Shown in pieces: positions 48,057-62,200 of a stretch of 64,000 nt of DNA. The stretch's first letter is position 1. Each line of letters begins with the position of its first letter. The DNA is from Tipula vernalis (taxonomy: Eukaryota; Arthropoda; Insecta; Diptera; Tipulidae), in assembly GCA_958295665.1 (NCBI GenBank), contig OY282560.1:23829653-23893652 (forward strand), in the 5' to 3' direction. The notes under the pieces are model-generated. The model searched no databases. It was not told the origin of the DNA and saw only the letters and a program-made list of their open reading frames with translations. Made by a program: the position numbers and the translations under genes.

Positions 48057-51000
48057 ATGGTCCGATTACGATGGCTGATACCTCTATCAATAGGTTTCGG
48101 GACCTGTAATTGCTGTGACAATTATAATTTTGATTGCTCGATTATTTCTAAACATTTCTTAGAAAATTCAATTTTATTGAAAATTAACTGTGCTATAGCC
48201 CACAAGTTTTTGGGCGGCAAAAATCTAAAATGGTCCGATTACGATGGTTGATACCTCTATCAATAGGTTTCGGGACCTGTAATTGCTGTGACAATTATCA
48301 TTTTGATTGCTCGATTATTTCTAAACATTTCTTAGAAAATTCAATTTTATTGAAAAGTTACTGTGCTATAGCCCACAAGTTTTTCGGCGGCAAAAATCTA
48401 AAATGGTCCGATTACGATGACTGATACCTCTATCAATAGGTTTCGGGACCTGTAATTGCTGTGACAATTATCATTTTGATTGCTCGATTATTTCTAAACA
48501 TTTCTTAGAAAATTCAATTTTATTGAAAATTAACTGTTCTATAGCCCACAAGTTTTTCGGCGGCAAAAATCTAAAATGGTCCGATTACGATGGCTGATAC
48601 CTTTATTAATAGGTCTCGGGACCTGTAATTGCTGTGACAATTATCATTTTGATTGCTCGATTATTTCTAAACATTTCTTAGAAAATTCAATTTTATTGAA
48701 AATTAACTGTGCTATAGCCCACAAGTTTTTGGGCGGCAAAAATCTAAAATGGTCCGATTACGATGGCTGATACCTCTATCAATAGGTTTCGGGACCTGTA
48801 ATTGCTGTGACAATTATCATTTTAATTGCTCGATTATTTCTAAACATTTCTTAGAAAATTCAATTTTATTGAAAATTAACTGTGCTATAGCCCACAAGTT
48901 TTTGGGCGGCAAAAATCTAAAATGGTCCGATTACGATGGTTGATACCTCTATCAATAGGGTTCGGGACCTGTAATTGCTGTGACAATTTTCATTTTGATT
49001 GCTCGATTATTTCTAAACATTTCTTAGAAAATTCAATTTTATTGAAAATTAACTGTGCTATAGCCCACAAGTTTTTGGGCGGCTAAAATCTAAAATGGTC
49101 CGATTACGATGGCTGATACCTCTATCAATAGGTTTCGGGACCTGTAATTGCTGTGACAATTATAATTTTGATTGCTCGATTATTTCTAAACATTTCTTAG
49201 AAAATTCAATTTTATTGAAAATCAACTGTGCTATAGCCCACAAATTTTTGGGCGGCAAAAATCTAAAATGGTCCGATTACGATGGTTGATACCTCTATCA
49301 ATAGGTTTCGGGACCTGTAATTGCTGTGACAATTATCATTTTGATTGCTCGATTATTTCTAAACATTTCTTAGAAAATTCAATTTTATTGAAAAGTTACT
49401 GTGCTATAGCCCACAAGTTTTTCGGCGGCAAAAATCTAAAATGGTCCGATTACGATGGCTGATACCTTTATTAATAGGTCTTGGGACCTGTAATTGCTGT
49501 GACAATTATCATTTTGATTGCTCGATTATTTCTAAACATTTCTTAGAAAATTCAATTTTATTGAAAAGTTACTTTGCTATAGCCCACAAGTTTTTGGGCG
49601 GCAAAAATCTAAAATGGTCCGATTACGATGGTTGATACCTCTATCAATAGGGTTCGGGACCTGTAATTGCTGTGACAATTTTCATTTTGATTGCTCGATT
49701 ATTTCTAAACATTTCTTAGAAAATTCAATTTTATTGAAAATTAACTGTGCTATAGCCCACAAGTTTTTGGGCGGCTAAAATCTAAAATGGTCCGATTACG
49801 ATGGCTGATACCTCTATCAATAGGTTTCGGGACCTGTAATTGCTGTGACAATTATAATTTTGATTGCTCGATTATTTCTAAACATTTCTTAGAAAATTCA
49901 ATTTTATTGAAAATTAACTGTGCTATAGCCCACAAGTTTTTGGGCGGCAAAAATCTAAAATGGTCCGATTACGATGGTTGATACCTCTATCAATAGGTTT
50001 CGGGACCTGTAATTGCTGTGACAATTATCATTTTGATTGCTCGATTATTTCTAAACATTTCTTAGAAAATTCAATTTTATTGAAAAGTTACTGTGCTATA
50101 GCCCACAAGTTTTTCGGCGGCAAAAATCTAAAATGGTCCGATTACGATGACTGATACCTCTATCAATAGGTTTCGGGACCTGTAATTGCTGTGACAATTA
50201 TCATTTTGATTGCTCGATTATTTCTAAACATTTCTTAGAAAATTCAATTTTATTGAAAATTAACTGTTCTATAGCCCACAAGTTTTTCGGCGGCAAAAAT
50301 CTAAAATGGTCCGATTACGATGGCTGATACCTTTATTAATAGGTCTCGGGACCTGTAATTGCTGTGACAATTATCATTTTGATTGCTCGATTATTTCTAA
50401 ACATTTCTTAGAAAATTCAATTTTATTGAAAATTAACTGTGCTATAGCCCACAAGTTTTTGGGCGGCAAAAATCTAAAATGGTCCGATTACGATGGCTGA
50501 TACCTCTATCAATAGGTTTCGGGACCTGTAATTGCTGTGACAATTATCATTTTAATTGCTCGATTATTTCTAAACATTTCTTAGAAAATTCAATTTTATT
50601 GAAAATTAACTGTGCTATAGCCCACAAGTTTTTGGGCGGCAAAAATCTAAAATGGTCCGATTACGATGGTTGATACCTCTATCAATAGGGTTCGGGACCT
50701 GTAATTGCTGTGACAATTTTCATTTTGATTGCTCGATTATTTCTAAACATTTCTTAGAAAATTCAATTTTATTGAAAATTAACTGTGCTATAGCCCACAA
50801 GTTTTTGGGCGGCTAAAATCTAAAATGGTCCGATTACGATGGCTGATACCTCTATCAATAGGTTTCGGGACCTGTAATTGCTGTGACAATTATAATTTTG
50901 ATTGCTCGATTATTTCTAAACATTTCTTAGAAAATTCAATTTTATTGAAAATCAACTGTGCTATAGCCCACAAATTTTTGGGCGGCAAAAATCTAAAATG

Positions 51001-51516
51001 GTCCGATTACGATGGTTGATACCTCTATCAATAGGTTTCGGGACCTGTAATTGCTGTGACAATTATCATTTTGATTGCTCGATTATTTCTAAACATTTCT
51101 TAGAAAATTCAATTTTATTGAAAAGTTACTGTGCTATAGCCCACAAGTTTTTCGGCGGCAAAAATCTAAAATGGTCCGATTACGATGACTGATACCTCTA
51201 TCAATAGGTTTCGGGACCTGTAATTGCTGTGACAATTATCATTTTGATTGCTCGATTATTTCTAAACATTTCTTAGAAAATTCAATTTTATTGAAAATTA
51301 ACTGTGCTATAGCCCACAAGTTTTTCGGCGGCAAAAATCTAAAATGGTCCGATTACGATGGCTGATACCTTTATTAATAGGTCTCGGGACCTGTAATTGC
51401 TGTGACAATTATCATTTTGATTGCTCGATTATTTCTAAACATTTCTTAGAAAATTCAATTTTATTGAAAATTAACTGTGCTATAGCCCACAAGTTTTTCG
51501 GCGGCAAAAATCTAAA
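48057..51516 (+). repeat. Higher-order repeat, 10 monomers (1730 bp), two copies
   Basis: The rare variants TAACTGTTCTATAGCCC (48531 and 50261), CATTTTAATTGCTCG (about 48818 and 50548) and ATCAACTGTG followed by CACAAATTTTT (about 49221 and 50951) all recur 1730 bases apart, exactly 10 x 173. The copies are close to identical except for the last two to three monomers. Confidence 0.85.
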
Positions 51517-52727
51517 ATGGTCCGATTACGATGGCTGATACCTTTATTAATAGGTCTCGGGACCTGTAATTGCTGTGACAATTATCATTTTGATTGCTCG
51601 ATTATTTCTAAACATTTCTTAGAAAATTCAATTTTATTGAAAATTAACTGTGCTATAGCCCACAAGTTTTTGGTCGGCAAAAATCTAAAATGGTCCGATT
51701 ACGATGGTTGATACCTCTATCAATAGGTTTCGGGACCTGTAATTGCTGTGACAATTATCATTTTGATTGCTCGATTATTTCTAAACATTTCTTCTAAAAT
51801 TCAATTTTATTGAAAATTAACTGTGCTATAGCTCACAAGTTTTTGGGCGGCAAAAATCTAAAATGGTCCGATTACGATGGTTGATACCTCTATCAATAGG
51901 TTTCGGGACCTGTAATTGCTGTGACAATTTTCATTTTGATTGCTCGATTATTTCTAAACATTTCTTAGAAAATTCAATTTTATTGAAAATTAACTGTGCT
52001 ATAGCCCACAAGTTTTTGAGCGGCAAAAATCTAAAATGGTCCGATTACGATGGTTGATACCTCAATCAATAGGTTTCGGGACCTGTAATTGCTGTGACAA
52101 TTATCATTTTGATTGCTCGATTATTTCTAAACATTTCTTAGAAAATTCAATTTTATTGAAAATTAACTGTGCTATAGCCCACAAGTTTTTGGGCGGCAAA
52201 AATCTAAAATGGTCCGAGTACGATGGCTGATACCTCTATCAATAGGTTTCGGGACCTGTAATTGCTGTGACAATTATCATTTTGATTGCTCGATTATTTC
52301 TAAACATTTCTTAGAAAATTCAATTTTATTGAAAATTAACTGTGCTATAGCCCACAAGTTTTTGGGCGGCAAAAATCTAAAATGGTCCGATTACGATGGT
52401 TGATACCTCTATCAATAGGGTTCGGGACCTGTAATTGCTGTGACAATTTTCATTTTGATTGCTCGATTATTTCTAAACATTTCTTAGAAAATTCAATTTT
52501 ATTGAAAATTAACTGTGCTATAGCCCACAAGTTTTTGGGCGGCTAAAATCTAAAATGGTCCGATTACGATGGCTGATACCTCTATCAATAGGTTTCGGGA
52601 CCTGTAATTGCTGTGACAATTATAATTTTGATTGCTCGATTATTTCTAAACATTTCTTAGAAAATTCAATTTTATTGAAAATTAACTGTGCTATAGCCCA
52701 CAAGTTTTTGGGCGGCAAAAATCTAAA

Positions 52728-55700
52728 ATGGCCCGATTACGATGGTTGATACCTCTATCAATAGGTTTCGGCACCTGTAATTGCTGTGACAATTATCATT
52801 TTGATTGCTCGATTATTTCTAAACATTTCTTAGAAAATTCAATTTTATTGAAAATTAACTGTGCTATAGCCCACAAGTTTTTCGGCGGCAAAAATCTAAA
52901 ATGGTCCGATTACGATGGCTGATACCTTTATTAATAGGTCTCGGGACCTGTAATTGCTGTGACAATTATCATTTTGATTGCTCGATTATTTCTAAACATT
53001 TCTTAGAAAATTCAATTTTATTGAAAATTAACTGTGCTATAGCCCACAAGTTTTTGGTCGGCAAAAATCTAAAATGGCCCGATTACGATGGTTGATACCT
53101 CTATCAATAGGTTTCGGGACCTGTAATTGCTGTGACAATTATCATTTTGATTGCTCGATTATTTCTAAACATTTCTTAGAAAATTCAATTTTATTGAAAA
53201 GTTACTGTGCATAGCCCACAAGTTTTTCGGCGGCAAAAATCTAAAATGGTCCGATTACGATGACTGATACCTCTATCAATAGGTTTCGGGACCTGTAATT
53301 GCTGTGACAATTATCATTTTGATTGCTCGATTATTTCTAAACATTTCTTAGAAAATTCAATTTTATTGAAAATTAACTGTGCTATAGCCCACAAGTTTTT
53401 CGGCGGCAAAAATCTAAAATGGTCCGATTACGATGGCTGATACCTTTATTAATAGGTCTCGGGACCTGTAATTGCTGTGACAATTATCATTTTGATTGCT
53501 CGATTATTTCTAAACATTTCTTAGAAAATTCAATTTTATTGAAAAGTTACTTTGCTATAGCCCACAAGTTTTTGGGCGGCAAAAATCTAAAATGGTCCGA
53601 TTACGATGACTGATACCTCTATCAATAAGTTTCGGGACCTGTAATTGCTGTGACAATTATCATTTTGATTGCTCGATTATTTCTAAACATTTCTTAGAAA
53701 ATTCAATTTTATTGAAAATTAACTGTGCTATAGCCCACAAGTTTTTCGGCGGCAAAAATCTAAAATGGTCCGATTACGATGGCTGATACCTTTATTAATA
53801 GGTCTGGGGGAATGTAATTGCTGTGACAATTATCATTTTGATTGCTCGATTATTTCTAAACATTTCTTAGAAAATTCAATTTTATTGAAAATTAACTGTG
53901 CTATAGCCCACAAGTTTTTCGGCGGCAAAAATCTAAAATGGTCCGATTACGATGGCTGATACCTCTATCAATAGGTTTCGGGACCTGTAATTGCTGTGAC
54001 AATTATCATTTTGATTGCTCGATTATTTCTAAACATTTCTTAGAAAATTCAATTTTATTGAAAATTAACTGTGCTATAGCCCACAAGTTTTTGGGCGGCA
54101 AAAATCTAAAATGGTCCGATTACGATGGTTGATACCTCTATCAATAGGTTTCGGGACCTGTAATTGCTGTGACAATTACCATTTTGATTGCTCGATTATT
54201 TCTAAACATTTCTTAGAAAATTCAATTTTATTGAAAATTAACTGTGCTATAGCCCACAAGTTTTTGGGCGGCTAAAATCTAAAATGGTCCGATTACGATG
54301 GCTGATACCTCTATCAATAGGTTTCGGGACCTGTAATTGCTGTGACAATTATAATTTTGATTGCTCGATTATTTCTAAACATTTCTTAGAAAATTCAATT
54401 TTATTGAAAATTAACTGTGCTATAGCCCACAAGTTTTTGGGCGGCAAAAATCTAAAATGGTCCGATTACGATGGTTGATACCTCTATCAATAGGTTTCGG
54501 GACCTGTAATTGCTGTGACAATTATCATTTTGATTGCTCGATTATTTCTAAACATTTCTTAGAAAATTCAATTTTATTGAAAATTATCTGTGCTATAGCC
54601 CACAAGTTTTTCGGCGGCAAAAATCTAAAATGGTCCGATTACGATGGCTGATACCTTTATTAATAGGTCTCGGGACCTGTAATTGCTGTGACAATTATAA
54701 TTTTGATTGCTCGATTATTTCTAAACATTTCTTAGAAAATTCAATTTTATTGAAAATTAACTGTGCTATAGCCCACAAGTTTTTCGGCGGCAAAAATCTA
54801 AAATGGTCCGACTACGATGGCTGATACCTTTATTATTAGGTCTCGGGACCTGTAATTGCTGTGACAATTATCATTTTGATTGCTCGATTATTTCTAAACA
54901 TTTCTTAGAAAATTCAATTTTATTGAAAATTTACTGTGCTATAGCCCACAAGTTTTTGGTCGGCAAAAATCTAAAATGGCCCGATTACGATGGTTGATAC
55001 CTCTATCAATAGGTTTCGGGACCTGTAATTGCTGTGACAATTATCATTTTGATTGCTCGATTATTTCTAAACATTTCTTAGAAAATTCAATTTTATTGAA
55101 AATTAACTGTGCTATAGCCCCCAAGTTTTTGGTCGGCAAAAATCTAAAATGGCCCGATTACGATGGTTGATACCTCTATCAATAGGTTTCGGTACCTGTA
55201 ATTGCTGTGACAATTATCATTTTGATTGCTCGATTATTTCTAAACATTTCTTAGAAAATTCAATTTTATTGAAAATTAACTGTGCTATAGCCCACAAGTT
55301 TTTCGGCGGCAAAAATCTAAAATGGTCCGATTACGATGGCTGATACCTTTATTAATAGGTCTCGGGACCTGTAATTGCTGTGACAATTATCATTTTGATT
55401 GCTCGATTATTTCTAAACATTTCTTAGAAAATTCAATTTTATTGAAAATTAACTGTGCTATTGCCCACAAGTTTTTGGTCGGCAAAAATCTAAAATGGCC
55501 CGATTACGATGGTTGATAACTCTATCAATAGGTTTCGGCACCTGTAATTGCTGTGACAATTATCATTTTGATTGCTCGATTATTTCTAAACATTTCTTAG
55601 GAAATTCAATTTTATTGAAAATTAACTGTGCTATTGCCCACAAGTTTTTGGTCGGCAAAAATCTAAAATGGTCCGATTACGATGGCTGATACCTTTATTA

Positions 55701-58700
55701 ATAGGTCTCGGGACCTGTAATTGCTGTGACAATTATCATTTTGATTGCTCGATTATTTCTAAACATTTCTTAGAAAATTCAATTTTATTGAAAATTAACT
55801 GTGCTATAGCCCACAAGTTTTTGGTCGGCAAAAATCTAAAATGGCCCGTTTACGATGGTTGATACCTCTATCAATAGGTTTCGGGACCTGTAATTGCTGT
55901 GACAATTATCATTTTGATTGCTCGATTATTTCTAAACATTTCTTAGAAAATTCAATTTTATTGAAAATTAACTGTGCTATAGCCCCCAAGTTTTTGGTCG
56001 GCAAAAATCTAAAATGGCCCGATTACGATGGTTGATACCTCTATCAATAGGTTTCGGCACCTGTAATTGCTGTGACAATTATCATTTTGATTGCTCGATT
56101 ATTTCTAAACATTTCTTAGAAAATTCAATTTTATTGAAAATTAACTGTGCTATAGCCCACAAGTTTTTCGGCGGCAAAAATCTAAAATGGTCCGATTACG
56201 ATGGCTGATACCTTTATTAATAGGTCTCGGGACCTGTAATTGCTGTGACAATTATCATTTTGATTGCTCGATTATTTCTAAACATTTCTTAGAAAATTCA
56301 ATTTTATTGAAAATTAACTGTGCTATAGCCCACAAGTTTTTGGTCGGCAAAAATCTAAAATGGCCCGATTACGATGGTTGATACCTCTATCAATAGGTTT
56401 CGGGACCTGTAATTGCTGTGACAATTATCATTTTGATTGCTCGATTATTTCTAAACATTTCTTAGAAAATTCAATTTTATTGAAAAGTTACTGTGCATAG
56501 CCCACAAGTTTTTCGGCGGCAAAAATCTAAAATGGTCCGATTACGATGACTGATACCTCTATCAATAGGTTTCGGGACCTGTAATTGCTGTGACAATTAT
56601 CATTTTGATTGCTCGATTATTTCTAAACATTTCTTAGAAAATTCAATTTTATTGAAAATTAACTGTGCTATAGCCCACAAGTTTTTCGGCGGCAAAAATC
56701 TAAAATGGTCCGATTACGATGGCTGATACCTTTATTAATAGGTCTCGGGACCTGTAATTGCTGTGACAATTATCATTTTGATTGCTCGATTATTTCTAAA
56801 CATTTCTTAGAAAATTCAATTTTATTGAAAAGTTACTTTGCTATAGCCCACAAGTTTTTGGGCGGCAAAAATCTAAAATGGTCCGATTACGATGACTGAT
56901 ACCTCTATCAATAAGTTTCGGGACCTGTAATTGCTGTGACAATTATCATTTTGATTGCTCGATTATTTCTAAACATTTCTTAGAAAATTCAATTTTATTG
57001 AAAATTAACTGTGCTATAGCCCACAAGTTTTTCGGCGGCAAAAATCTAAAATGGTCCGATTACGATGGCTGATACCTTTATTAATAGGTCTGGGGGAATG
57101 TAATTGCTGTGACAATTATCATTTTGATTGCTCGATTATTTCTAAACATTTCTTAGAAAATTCAATTTTATTGAAAATTAACTGTGCTATAGCCCACAAG
57201 TTTTTCGGCGGCAAAAATCTAAAATGGTCCGATTACGATGGCTGATACCTCTATCAATAGGTTTCGGGACCTGTAATTGCTGTGACAATTATCATTTTGA
57301 TTGCTCGATTATTTCTAAACATTTCTTAGAAAATTCAATTTTATTGAAAATTAACTGTGCTATAGCCCACAAGTTTTTGGGCGGCAAAAATCTAAAATGG
57401 TCCGATTACGATGGTTGATACCTCTATCAATAGGTTTCGGGACCTGTAATTGCTGTGACAATTACCATTTTGATTGCTCGATTATTTCTAAACATTTCTT
57501 AGAAAATTCAATTTTATTGAAAATTAACTGTGCTATAGCCCACAAGTTTTTGGGCGGCTAAAATCTAAAATGGTCCGATTACGATGGCTGATACCTCTAT
57601 CAATAGGTTTCGGGACCTGTAATTGCTGTGACAATTATAATTTTGATTGCTCGATTATTTCTAAACATTTCTTAGAAAATTCAATTTTATTGAAAATTAA
57701 CTGTGCTATAGCCCACAAGTTTTTGGGCGGCAAAAAACTAAAATGGTCCGATTACGATGGTTGATACCTCTATCAATAGGTTTCGGGACCTGTAATTGCT
57801 GTGACAATTATCATTTTGATTGCTCGATTATTTCTAAACATTTCTTAGAAAATTCAATTTTATTGAAAATTAACTGTGCTATAGCCCACAAGTTTTTCGG
57901 CGGCAAAAATCTAAAATGGTCCGATTACGATGGCTGATACCTTTATTAATAGGTCTCGGGACCTGTAATTGCTGTGACAATTATAATTTTGATTGCTCGA
58001 TTATTTCTAAACATTTCTTAGAAAATTCAATTTTATTGAAAATTAACTGTGCTATAGCCCACAAGTTTTTCGGCGGCAAAAATCTAAAATGGTCCGATTA
58101 CGATGGCTGATACCTTTATTATTAGGTCTCGGGACCTGTAATTGCTGTGACAATTATCATTTTGATTGCTCGATTATTTCTAAACATTTCTTAGAAAATT
58201 CAATTTTATTGAAAATTTACTGTGCTATAGCCCACAAGTTTTTGGTCGGCAAAAATCTAAAATGGCCCGATTACGATGGTTGATACCTCTATCAATAGGT
58301 TTCGGGACCTGTAATTGCTGTGACAATTATCATTTTGATTGCTCGATTATTTCTAAACATTTCTTAGAAAATTCAATTTTATTGAAAATTAACTGTGCTA
58401 TAGCCCCCAAGTTTTTGGTCGGCAAAAATCTAAAATGGCCCGATTACGATGGTTGATACCTCTATCAATAGGTTTCGGTACCTGTAATTGCTGTGACAAT
58501 TATCATTTTGATTGCTCGATTATTTCTAAACATTTCTTAGAAAATTCAATTTTATTGAAAATTAACTGTGCTATAGCCCACAAGTTTTTCGGCGGCAAAA
58601 ATCTAAAATGGTCCGATTACGATGGCTGATACCTTTATTAATAGGTCTCGGGACCTGTAATTGCTGTGACAATTATCATTTTGATTGCTCGATTATTTCT

Positions 58701-59299
58701 AAACATTTCTTAGAAAATTCAATTTTATTGAAAATTAACTGTGCTATTGCCCACAAGTTTTTGGTCGGCAAAAATCTAAAATGGCCCGATTACGATGGTT
58801 GATACCTCTATCAATAGGTTTCGGCACCTGTAATTGCTGTGACAATTATCATTTTGATTGCTCGATTATTTCTAAACATTTCTTAGAAAATTCAATTTTA
58901 TTGAAAATTAACTGTGCTATAGCCCCCAAGTTTTTGGTCGGCAAAAATCTAAAATGGCCCGATTACGATGGTTGATACCTCTATCAATAGGTTTCGGCAC
59001 CTGTAATTGCTGTGACAATTATCAGTTTGATTGCTCGATTATTTCTAAACATTTCTTAGAAAATTCAATTTTATTGAAAATTAACTGTGCTATAGCCCAC
59101 AAGTTTTTCGGCGGCAAAAATCTAAAATGGTCCGATTACGATGGCTGATACCTCTATCAATAGGTTTCGGGACCTGTAATTGCTGTGACAATTATCATTT
59201 TGATTGCTCGATTATTTCTAAACATTTCTTAGAAAATTCAATTTTATTGAAAATTAACTGTGCTATAGCCCACAAGTTTTTGGGCGGCTAAAATCTAAA
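52728..59299 (+). repeat. Higher-order repeat, 19 monomers (3286 bp), two copies
   Basis: Private variants recur 3286 bases apart: CTGTGCATAGCCC with one base missing (53205 and 56491), GGTCTGGGGGAATG (53801 and 57087) and CAATTACCATTTTG (about 54174 and 57460). The period is 19 x 173 minus the single deleted base. Similarity holds to about 58780, after which the second copy skips some units. A 1730-bp repetition then leads on from 57570 to 59300. Confidence 0.87.
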
Positions 59300-62200
59300 A
59301 TGGTCCGATTACGATGGCTGATACCTCTATCAATAGGTTTCGGGACCTGTAATTGCTGTGACAATTATAATTTTGATTGCTCGATTATTTCTAAACATTT
59401 CTTAGAAAATTCAATTTTATTGAAAATTAACTGTGCTATAGCCCACAAGTTTTTGGGCGGCAAAAATCTAAAATGGTCCGATTACGATGGTTGATACCTC
59501 TATCAATAGGTTTCGGGACCTGTAATTGCTGTGACAATTATCATTTTGATTGCTCGATTATTTCTAAACATTTCTTAGAAAATTCAATTTTATTGAAAAT
59601 TAACTGTGCTATAGCCCACAAGTTTTTCGGCGGCAAAAATCTAAAATGGTCCGATTACGATGGCTGATACCTTTATTAATAGGTCTCGGGACCTGTAATT
59701 GCTGTGACAATTATAATTTTGATTGCTCGATTATTTCTAAACATTTCTTAGAAAATTCAATTTTATTGAAAATTAACTGTGCTATAGCCCACAAGTTTTT
59801 CGGCGGCAAAAATCTAAAATGGTCCGATTACGATGGCTGATACCTTTATTATTAGGTCTCGGGACCTGTAATTGCTGTGACAATTATCATTTTGATTGCT
59901 CGATTATTTCTAAACATTTCTTAGAAAATTCAATTTTATTGAAAATTTACTGTGCTATAGCCCACAAGTTTTTGGTCGGCAAAAATCTAAAATGGCCCGA
60001 TTACGATGGTTGATACCTCTATCAATAGGTTTCGGGACCTGTAATTGCTGTGACAATTATCATTTTGATTGCTCGATTATTTCTAAACATTTCTTAGAAA
60101 ATTCAATTTTATTGAAAATTAACTGTGCTATAGCCCCCAAGTTTTTGGTCGGCAAAAATCTAAAATGGCCCGATTACGATGGTTGATACCTCTATCAATA
60201 GGTTTCGGTACCTGTAATTGCTGTGACAATTATCATTTTGATTGCTCGATTATTTCTAAACATTTCTTAGAAAATTCAATTTTATTGAAAATTAACCGTG
60301 CTATAGCCCACAAGTTTTTCGGCGGCAAAAATCTAAAATGGTCCGATTACGATGGCTGATACCTTTATTAATAGGTCTCGGGACCTGTAATTGCTGTGAC
60401 AGTTATCATTTTGATTGCTCGATTATTTCTAAACATTTCTTAGAAAATTCAATTTTATTGAAAATTAACTGTGCTATAGCCCACAAGTTTTTGGTCGGCA
60501 AAAATCTAAAATGGCCCGATTACGATGGTTGATACCTCTATCAATAGGTTTCGGCACCTGTAATTGCTGTGACAATTATCATTTTGATTGCTCGATTATT
60601 TCTAAACATTTCTTAGAAAATTCAATTTTATTGAAAAGTTACTGTGCTATAGCCCACAAGTTTTTCGGCGGCAAAAATCTAAAATGGTCCGATTACGATG
60701 ACTGATACCTCTATCAATAGGTTTCGGGACCTGTAATTGCTGTGACAATTATCATTTTGATTGCTCGATTATTTCTAAACATTTCTTAGAAAATTCAATT
60801 TTATTGAAAATTAACTGTGCTATAGCCCACAAGTTTTTCGGCGGCAAAAATCTAAAATGGTCCGATTACGATGGCTAATACCTTTATTAATAGGTCTCGG
60901 GACCTGTAATTGCTGTGACAATTATCATTTTGATTGCTCGATTATTTCTAAACATTTCTTAGAAAATTCAATTTTATTGAAAATTAACTGTGCTATAGCC
61001 CACAAGTTTTTCGGCGGCAAAAATCTAAAATGGTCCGATTACGATGGCTGATACCTTTATTATTAGGTCTCGGGACCTGTAATTGCTGTGACAATTATCA
61101 TTTTGATTGCTCGATTATTTCTAAACATTTCTTAGAAAATTCAATTTTATTGAAAATTAACTGTGCTATAGCCCACAAGTTTTTGGTCGGCAAAAATCTA
61201 AAATGGCCCGATTACGATGGTTGATACCTCTATCAATAGGTTTCGGGACCTGTAATTGCTGTGACAATTATCATTTTGATTGCTCGATTATTTCTAAACA
61301 TTTCTTAGAAAATTCAATTTTATTGAAAATTAACTGTGCTATAGCCCCCAAGTTTTTGGTCGGCAAAAATCTAAAATGGCCCGATTACGATGGTTGATAC
61401 CTCTATCAATAGGTTTCGGCACCTGTAATTGCTGTGACAATTATCATTTTGATTGCTCGATTATTTCTAAACATTTCTTAGAAAATTCAATTTTATTGAA
61501 AATTAACTGTGCTATAGCCCACAAGTTTTTGGGCGGCAAAAATCTAAAATGGTCCGATTACGATGGCTGATACCTTTATTAATAGGTCTCGGGACCTGTA
61601 ATTGCTGTGACAATTATCATTTTGATTGCTCGATTATTTCTAAACATTTCTTAGAAAATTCAATTTTATTGAAAATTAACTGTGCTATAGCCCACAAGTT
61701 TTTGGTCGGCAAAAATCTAAAATGGCCCGATTACGATGGTTGATACCTCTATCAATAGGTTTCGGGACCTGTAATTGCTGTGACAATTTTCATTTTGATT
61801 GCTCGATTATTTCTAAACATTTCTTAGAAAATTCAATTTTATTGAAAATTAACTGTGCTATAGCCCACAAGTTTTTGGGCGGCAAAAATCTAAAATGGTC
61901 CGATTACGATGGTTGATACCTCTATCAATAGGTTTCGGGACCTGTAATTGCTGTGACAATTATCATTTTTATTGCTCGATTATTTCTAAACATTTCTTAG
62001 AAAATTCAATTTTATTGAAAAGTTACTGTGCTATTGCCCACAAGTTTTTGGGCGGCAAAAATCTAAAATGGTCCGATTACGATGGCTGATACCTCTATCA
62101 ATAGGTCTCGGGACCTGTAATTGCTGTGACAATTATCATTTTGATTGCTCGATTATTTCTAAACATTTCTTAGAAAATTCAATTTTATTGAAAATTAACT

